From the NCBI RefSeq assembly GCF_011067745.1, contig NZ_JAAMPJ010000002.1, positions 558,001 through 622,000 of the forward strand: a DNA stretch of 64,000 bases, read 5' to 3'. The DNA comes from Lentzea alba (lineage in GTDB: Bacteria > Actinomycetota > Actinomycetes > Mycobacteriales > Pseudonocardiaceae). Below the pieces are notes generated by a model, which did no database searches, was not told the origin of the DNA, and saw nothing but the letters and a program-made list of their open reading frames with translations. Shown one piece after another: positions 58,824 to 64,000 of this stretch (positions are counted from its first letter, which is position 1; every line of letters starts with the position of its first letter). A program made the position numbers and the translations under genes.

Positions 58824-61394
58824 TCACTCGGTCTCGGTCGCCGGAGCGTCCTGCGGCTCGGCGGCCGCCGCGGGCGCTGCGAGGTCGACCGGCGGGGCGT
58901 CCGGCACGCGGTTCGGCTTGGCCTCGCCGCGGAACACGAACTTCGCCTTGTCGTGCTGGTCCGACTCGCCGTCCCAGCCCTCGACGTCGGTGATGATGAT
59001 CTGGCCCGGCTGGATCTCGCCGAACAGGATCTTCTCCGACAGGGTGTCCTCGATCTCGCGCTGGATCGTCCGGCGCAGCGGGCGGGCGCCCAGCACCGGG
59101 TCGAAGCCGCGCTTCGCGAGCAGGGACTTGGCACGATCCGTGAGCTCGATCGCCATGTCCTTGTTCTTCAGCTGCGTTTCGACGCGAGCGATCATCAGGT
59201 CCACCATCTTGATGATCTCGTCCTGAGTCAGCTGGTGGAAGACGATGATGTCGTCGATGCGGTTGAGGAACTCGGGGCGGAAGTGCTTCTTCAGCTCGTC
59301 GTTGACCTTGTTCTTCATGCGCTCGTAGTTGGACGCGGTGTCCTGACCCGAGGTGAAGCCGAGGCCGACGGCCTTGCTGATGTCGGACGTGCCCAGGTTC
59401 GACGTGAAGATGATGACGGTGTTCTTGAAGTCCACCGTCCGGCCCTGACCGTCGGTCAGGCGGCCGTCCTCCAGCACCTGGAGCAGCGTGTTGTAGACCT
59501 CCTGGTGGGCCTTCTCGATCTCGTCGAAGAGCACGACGGAGAACGGCTTGCGGCGCACCTTCTCGGTGAGCTGACCGCCCTCTTCGTAGCCGACGTAACC
59601 GGGAGGAGCACCGAAGAGCCGCGACGCGGTGTAGCGGTCGTGGAACTCGCCCATGTCGATCTGGATGAGCGCGTCGTCCTCGCCGAACAGGAAGTTCGCC
59701 AGCGCCTTCGAGAGCTCGGTCTTACCGACACCGGACGGGCCGGCGAAGATGAACGAGCCCGACGGACGCTTCGGGTCCTTCAGACCGGCGCGGGTGCGGC
59801 GGATCGCCTGCGACACGGCCTTGACCGCGTCGACCTGGCCGATGATCCGCTTGTGCAGCTCGTCCTCCATGCGGAGCAGACGCGTGGTCTCCTCCTCGGT
59901 GAGCTTGAACACCGGGATGCCGGTCCAGTTGGCGAGGACCTCGGCGATCTGCTCGTCGTCGACCTCCGCGACGACGTCCAGGTCACCGTCCTTCCACTGC
60001 TTCTCCCGCTCGGCCTTCTGGCCCAGGAGCTGCTTCTCCGCGTCACGCAGCTTCGCCGCGCGCTCGAAGTCCTGCGCGTCGATCGCGGACTCCTTGTCGC
60101 GACGGACGTCGGCGATCTTCTCGTCGAACTCGCGCAGGTCTGGCGGCGCGGTCATCCGGCGGATGCGCATCCGCGCGCCCGCCTCGTCGATGAGGTCGAT
60201 CGCCTTGTCCGGCAGGAACCGGTCGTTGATGTACCGGTCGGCCAGCGTGGCGGCGGCGACCAGCGCGGAGTCGGTGATCGAGACGCGGTGGTGCGCCTCG
60301 TACCGGTCGCGCAGACCCTTGAGGATCTCGATGGTGTGCTCGAGCGACGGCTCGCCCACCTGGATCGGCTGGAAGCGGCGCTCCAGCGCGGGGTCCTTCT
60401 CGACGTGCTTGCGGTACTCGTCGAGCGTGGTGGCACCGATCGTCTGCAGCTCACCGCGGGCCAGCATCGGCTTCAGGATCGAGGCCGCGTCGATGGCGCC
60501 CTCGGCGGCACCCGCACCGACGAGCGTGTGGATCTCGTCGATGAACAGGATGATGTCGCCGCGCGTGCGGATCTCCTTGAGCACCTTCTTCAGGCGCTCT
60601 TCGAAGTCACCGCGGTAGCGCGAGCCCGCGACCAGCGAGCCGAGGTCGAGCGTGTAGAGCTGCTTGTCCTTGAGCGTCTCGGGCACCTCGCCCTTGACGA
60701 CCATCTGCGCCAGTCCCTCGACGACGGCGGTCTTGCCGACGCCGGGCTCGCCGATGAGGACCGGGTTGTTCTTGGTGCGGCGGGACAGCACCTGCATGAC
60801 CCGCTCGATCTCCTTGGTGCGCCCGATCACCGGGTCGAGCTTGCCCTCACGGGCCGAAGCCGTGAGGTTGCGCCCGAACTGGTCGAGCACCAGGGACGAC
60901 GACGGCGTGCCCTCGCCACGACCCGGCGACTCCGACGAACCCTTCTCCGTCGAGTAGCCGGACAGCAGCTGCAGCACCTGCTGCCGCACCCTGTTCAGGT
61001 CGGCACCCAGCTTCACGAGGACCTGCGCAGCAACGCCTTCGCCCTCACGAATCAACCCGAGCAGGATGTGCTCGGTGCCGATGTAGTTGTGGCCGAGCTG
61101 CAGCGCCTCGCGCAAAGACAGCTCAAGCACCTTCTTGGCGCGCGGGGTGAAGGGGATGTGTCCACTCGGAGCCTGTTGGCCCTGGCCGATGATCTCTTCG
61201 ACCTGCTGGCGGACGCCCTCCAGCGCGATCCCCAACGACTCGAGCGCCTTGGCGGCGACACCTTCACCCTCGTGGATCAGACCCAGGAGGATGTGCTCGG
61301 TGCCGATGTAGTTGTGGTTGAGCATCCGTGCCTCTTCTTGGGCAAGGACAACCACCCGCCTCGCGCGGTCGGTGAACCTTTCGAACATTCGCAC
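58824..61394 (-). CDS. clpC: ATP-dependent Clp protease ATPase subunit ClpC
   Basis: 856 residues. Two N-terminal Clp repeats (each with [14 protein letters not shown]), D1 AAA+ domain with Walker A GEPGVGKT near residue 218 and [15 protein letters not shown], the M/UVR region ([19 protein letters not shown]), D2 domain with Walker [10 protein letters not shown] near 555 and [20 protein letters not shown], and the ClpP-docking loop VGLGFTSG. The tail is Ala/Pro/Glu-rich. ClpC1 unfolds substrates for ClpP and is essential in many actinobacteria. Monocistronic with its own terminator; a possible ClgR box lies upstream. Confidence 0.96.
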   Translation of the reverse strand: MRMFERFTDRARRVVVLAQEEARMLNHNYIGTEHILLGLIHEGEGVAAKALESLGIALEGVRQQVEEIIGQGQQAPSGHIPFTPRAKKVLELSLREALQLGHNYIGTEHILLGLIREGEGVAAQVLVKLGADLNRVRQQVLQLLSGYSTEKGSSESPGRGEGTPSSSLVLDQFGRNLTASAREGKLDPVIGRTKEIERVMQVLSRRTKNNPVLIGEPGVGKTAVVEGLAQMVVKGEVPETLKDKQLYTLDLGSLVAGSRYRGDFEERLKKVLKEIRTRGDIILFIDEIHTLVGAGAAEGAIDAASILKPMLARGELQTIGATTLDEYRKHVEKDPALERRFQPIQVGEPSLEHTIEILKGLRDRYEAHHRVSITDSALVAAATLADRYINDRFLPDKAIDLIDEAGARMRIRRMTAPPDLREFDEKIADVRRDKESAIDAQDFERAAKLRDAEKQLLGQKAEREKQWKDGDLDVVAEVDDEQIAEVLANWTGIPVFKLTEEETTRLLRMEDELHKRIIGQVDAVKAVSQAIRRTRAGLKDPKRPSGSFIFAGPSGVGKTELSKALANFLFGEDDALIQIDMGEFHDRYTASRLFGAPPGYVGYEEGGQLTEKVRRKPFSVVLFDEIEKAHQEVYNTLLQVLEDGRLTDGQGRTVDFKNTVIIFTSNLGTSDISKAVGLGFTSGQDTASNYERMKNKVNDELKKHFRPEFLNRIDDIIVFHQLTQDEIIKMVDLMIARVETQLKNKDMAIELTDRAKSLLAKRGFDPVLGARPLRRTIQREIEDTLSEKILFGEIQPGQIIITDVEGWDGESDQHDKAKFVFRGEAKPNRVPDAPPVDLAAPAAAAEPQDAPATETE

Positions 61395-61578
61395 TCCCTG
61401 ACTGCTGCGTCGGCGGTCCTCGGCTCCACCGATCTACCCTGGTGAGCGCGGCACCGTGGCTCCACTGTAGTGGGCGGTCCCGAGGCCTGTGGTTCCCATC
61501 AGCGGCAAGCCGCGTCCGGCGAACTCTGACACCACCATCAACGCAGGTCGGGAGCAACGGATTCCACAGATCGGGCGA

Positions 61579-61596
61579 TGTCCGCTGAGCGCGAAC
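61579..61596 (-). promoter_or_regulatory. Possible ClgR box upstream of clpC
   Basis: TGTCCGCTGAGCGCGAAC contains CGC, 5 bases, GCG and agrees with most positions of the actinobacterial ClgR consensus as I recall it. It is about 190 bases before the clpC start. The rest of the 315-base gap 61395-61709 shows no gene. Confidence 0.4.
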
Positions 61597-61664
61597 AACC
61601 CGCCGCTGGGCGATACTCGTGTGACCGGGCCCACCACGACAGGCGAAACAAGAGCGATCTTCGG

Positions 61665-61683
61665 TAAGGTTAGGCAAGCCTCA
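61665..61683 (+). promoter_or_regulatory. IdeR/DtxR iron box
   Basis: TAAGGTTAGGCAAGCCTCA matches the 19-base IdeR/DtxR consensus TTAGGTTAGGCTAACCTAA at 15 positions. It ends 26 bases before the fhuF-like start, where iron-loaded IdeR would block transcription. Confidence 0.85.
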
Positions 61684-61709
61684 TACACATGAGATAAGGA
61701 CTTGCGCCG

Positions 61710-62507
61710 TTGACCGTACCTGCGAGGGTCTCACAGCAGAACCCGCGTGCGCTCACGCCACTGGCCGAATCCATCGCCCGTCTGAACGCCGGCACCGAGA
61801 TCCACTTCGGCACGCCGCCCGCCGACTGGGAGATCTGTTCGGACCTGCTGGCCGAGCCCGCGAGGTTCGACCTGTGGCGCAAGGACCTCGCCGAATGGAT
61901 GGTCGAGCAGTACGGCGAGTCCGACGACCGCGCCACCGCCGGCTACATCATGGGCTGGTACCTGCACATCCCGGGCCAGCTGGCCGGCCTGCTCTTCCAC
62001 ACGGCCCGCCGCGTGCCCACCCTCAAACCCTCGGACCTGGCCTTCCGCCTGAACCAGGACGGCCGCCCGCACCCGGACGGCACCGCCGTCCTGTGCGACG
62101 AGTTCGCCTGCCTCCCCGACGACCCGGCCTCGAACCACCCAGCCGCCACCGTCGTCCAGAACGAAGCAGCCCTGGCCGCCCTCCTTCGCGCCCGCTACGC
62201 CGCCCACGCCGCCCAGTTCGTGGCCTCATTCGGCCAAGTGGTCCGCTTCGGCCGCCGCCAACTCTGGGCCGCCGCCACCGACATGCTGGAGTACGGCGCC
62301 TGGGCAGCAGGCCGAGTCTGCGGCGACGAGAACGGCGGCGTCACCGACGCCGCCCTGATCCTCCCCGAAAAACTCGCCCCATTCGTCTCCGCCTCAACCC
62401 TCCACTTCACCGACGAGGGCTGGAAGCGCAAGCGCAACAGCTGCTGCTTCCACTACGTGCTCCCGGACGCAGAGCCGTGCACGGCCTGCCCCCGAACCTG
62501 CTCCTGA
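61710..62507 (+). CDS. FhuF-like siderophore-iron reductase (2Fe-2S protein)
   Basis: 265 residues from TTG 61710 (AAGGA about 10 bases upstream). The only strong motif is at the C-terminus: NSCCFHYVLPDAEPCTACP, the unusual CC-x10-C-x2-C arrangement that binds the 2Fe-2S cluster in FhuF. FhuF-type proteins release iron from imported ferric siderophores in the cytoplasm by reduction. The IdeR box directly upstream and the convergent siderophore importer support this role. Confidence 0.87.
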   Translation: MTVPARVSQQNPRALTPLAESIARLNAGTEIHFGTPPADWEICSDLLAEPARFDLWRKDLAEWMVEQYGESDDRATAGYIMGWYLHIPGQLAGLLFHTARRVPTLKPSDLAFRLNQDGRPHPDGTAVLCDEFACLPDDPASNHPAATVVQNEAALAALLRARYAAHAAQFVASFGQVVRFGRRQLWAAATDMLEYGAWAAGRVCGDENGGVTDAALILPEKLAPFVSASTLHFTDEGWKRKRNSCCFHYVLPDAEPCTACPRTCS

Positions 62508-62594
62508 CCCGCGATCACGCCGACGGCGAGGCCGAGGCGACGCGAAGGCGCAACCTCGCCGCCCGCAAGGCGACCACCCGCATGGTCGCGCCCC

Positions 62595-63392
62595 CTACGG
62601 CAACCGATGCCGAGACCCCACAGGCACCACCAACGGCGTCCCAGCCACCGGATCCTCGACCACCCGAGCATCCAACCCGAAAACATCCAGCAACATCGAC
62701 TCGGTCAACACCTCCGCAGGCGTCCCCTGAGCCACAATCCGCCCATCCCGCATAGCCACGATCACATCCGCGTACCGAGCAGCCAGATTCAAGTCATGCA
62801 ACACCATGACGATCGTCCGCCCCATCACCGCATGCAGCTCCTGCACCAAATCCAGCACATCAATCTGGTGAGCAAGATCCAGATAGGTAGTCGGCTCGTC
62901 CAGCAACAACAGATCCGTCCCCTGAGCAAGCGCCATCGAGATCCAGGCCCGCTGCCGCTGCCCCCCGGACAGCTCATCCACAGTCCGCTCGGCCAGATCC
63001 GAGATCCCAGTCATCTCCAACGCAGCGTCAACAGCCGCCGCATCCTCAGAAGACCACTGCCGGTACCAGGACTGATGCGGATGCCGCCCCCGAGCAACCA
63101 GATCCGCGACAGTGAGCCCCTCAGGAGCAGAAGGCGCCTGAGGCAACATCCCCAGCACCCGAGCGACATCCCGGGTGGCCATCCGCTCGATCTGCTTGCC
63201 GTCCAGCAACACGGCCCCAGACCTAGCCGGCAACAACCGCCCCAAAGCCTTCAACAGGGTCGACTTCCCACACCCGTTGGGCCCGATCACCGCGGTGACG
63301 GTGCCACCCAGCACAGACAGATCCAGGGTGTCGACAACAAGCCGCTCCCCGTACCCGACACTCAACGACGAGGCCTCAAGACGCACACTCAT
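62595..63392 (-). CDS. Iron-siderophore ABC transporter ATPase (FecE/FepC type)
   Basis: 265 residues from ATG 63392. Walker A GPNGCGKST near residue 37, Q-loop VLGMLPQAPSAPEGLTV, signature LSGGQRQRAWISMALAQ, Walker B LLLLDEPTTYLD and switch VMVLHDLNLAARYAD, the wording typical of ferric siderophore and B12 importers. Its ATG overlaps the permease stop (ATGA), so the genes are coupled. The 87 bases to the convergent fhuF-like gene hold nothing recognisable. Confidence 0.92.
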   Translation of the reverse strand: MSVRLEASSLSVGYGERLVVDTLDLSVLGGTVTAVIGPNGCGKSTLLKALGRLLPARSGAVLLDGKQIERMATRDVARVLGMLPQAPSAPEGLTVADLVARGRHPHQSWYRQWSSEDAAAVDAALEMTGISDLAERTVDELSGGQRQRAWISMALAQGTDLLLLDEPTTYLDLAHQIDVLDLVQELHAVMGRTIVMVLHDLNLAARYADVIVAMRDGRIVAQGTPAEVLTESMLLDVFGLDARVVEDPVAGTPLVVPVGSRHRLP

Positions 63393-64000
63393 ACCCGCGC
63401 CTCCCGGCGGCTCCGAACCAGCAGGAACATCAGATAGGGCGCCCCGAGCACGGCCGTGACCACCCCGACCGGCAGCTCGACCCGATAAACCGTCCGCGCC
63501 ACCAGATCCGACAACATCACGAGCACCCCACCGATCACCACGGACCCGAACAACGGCGGCTGAGCGGTACCGGCCAAGCGCAACGCGATCTGCGGCGTGG
63601 CCAGCGCGACGAACGCGATCGGCCCGGCCGCAGCGGTGGCCACCGACGCCAGCACGATCGCCACGATGATCAGGCACGACCGCGCCCAGTTCACCCGCAC
63701 ACCAAGCCCGCGCGACGTCTGGTCGTCGAACTGCAGGGCGCCGAGAACATGGCCACCGATCAGAGCGACCGGGATCAGCACCAACAGCGCCAAAGCGACC
63801 GGCACGACGTGTTCCCAGCCGCGGCCGTTCAGAGACCCGGTGATCCACACCATCGCGCGCCCGGCGTCCTGCACGTCGCCGACGGTCAGCAGGTAGTGGG
63901 TGAAGTTGCCGGCCACCGCGGTGATGCCGATGCCGACCAGCACCATCCGGAAGCCCTCGATGCCCTGCCGCCACGCCAGCGCGTAGACCAGCAGGCCCGC
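63389..64000 (-). CDS. Iron-siderophore ABC transporter permease (FecCD family), C-terminal part
   Basis: The frame is open to the window edge; 203 residues are visible, with about six transmembrane helices. Typical FecCD/BtuC blocks: MVLVGIGITAVAGNFTHYLL, MVWITGSLNGRGWEHVVPVA, RGLGVRVNWARSCLIIVAIV, AAAGPIAFVALATPQIALRL and the end VELPVGVVTAVLGAPYLMFL, the conserved substrate-channel end. It transports a ferric siderophore with the ATPase encoded next. The missing N-terminal part and probably a second permease lie beyond the window. Confidence 0.92.
   Translation of the reverse strand, partial: AGLLVYALAWRQGIEGFRMVLVGIGITAVAGNFTHYLLTVGDVQDAGRAMVWITGSLNGRGWEHVVPVALALLVLIPVALIGGHVLGALQFDDQTSRGLGVRVNWARSCLIIVAIVLASVATAAAGPIAFVALATPQIALRLAGTAQPPLFGSVVIGGVLVMLSDLVARTVYRVELPVGVVTAVLGAPYLMFLLVRSRREARV

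Noticed and set aside
58953..61445. An 830-codon plus-strand open frame opposite clpC
   Set aside because: clpC is beyond doubt on the minus strand; the opposite frame is a composition effect of GC-rich third positions.

Overview
The window is high-GC DNA (many GTG and TTG starts, several apparently leaderless genes) from a filamentous-type actinobacterium, most likely a Pseudonocardiaceae member of the Lentzea/Saccharothrix type. That placement is inferred from gene content (AfsR/SARP regulator, CarD, ClpC, IdeR-type iron box, F420-type PPOX protein, type VII-like cassette) and from a chromosomal backbone known from mycobacteria: radA, lpqE, carD, ispD, ispF, cysS, rlmB and, further on, an Rv3587c-like protein, beta-carbonic anhydrase, mutY, alpha/beta hydrolase, MhuD-like protein and clpC. 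It looks like ordinary chromosome: no prophage, insertion sequence, CRISPR array or origin was seen.

Left part (1-21.5 kb): end of a family 4 glycosidase and a BadF-type sugar kinase, followed by a striking row of three hairpins with one constant loop; an SGNH hydrolase; a 921-residue SARP-NB-ARC-TPR regulator divergent from an ADP-ribosylglycohydrolase; an extracytoplasmic flavinylation module (FMN-binding protein, ApbE, ferric-reductase-like flavoprotein) next to a two-component system; an aldo/keto reductase, a right-handed-repeat membrane protein, tRNA-Thr(TGT), a ThrE-type exporter, and trehalose metabolism (OtsA, then a trehalose-phosphatase fused to a GH15 hydrolase).

Middle (21.5-33 kb): a minus-strand unit led by radA under a PafBC/RecA-NDp-type promoter motif and continuing into three tandem paralogues of unknown function (disA, the usual partner of radA, is not here); then DoxX-like protein, LpqE, CarD, the IspD-IspF isoprenoid genes, an inserted group (PPOX protein, small membrane protein, TIR protein, HAD phosphatase) and CysS-RlmB. 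33-47.7 kb is an accessory stretch: MFS exporter, diguanylate cyclase, zinc-type ABC importer, MsmK/UgpC-type ATPase, an NmrA/HxlR/reductase group, a maltose-type ABC importer and two LacI regulators with matching operator palindromes. The ATPase presumably energises the sugar importer, which has no ATPase of its own.

Right part (47.7-64 kb): the second half of the mycobacterial backbone (Rv3587c-like to MhuD-like), a sirtuin, a membrane-anchored EEP nuclease/phosphatase, a DUF6928-like gene with another PafBC-like promoter, a compact type VII-associated cassette (YbaB-like, EspC-like, WXG-like effector, membrane protein) with a decayed paralogue of the membrane protein, clpC, and an iron-regulated FhuF-type reductase next to a siderophore ABC importer that runs off the end. 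A family of dispersed long hairpins (four copies) marks intergenic ends across the window.
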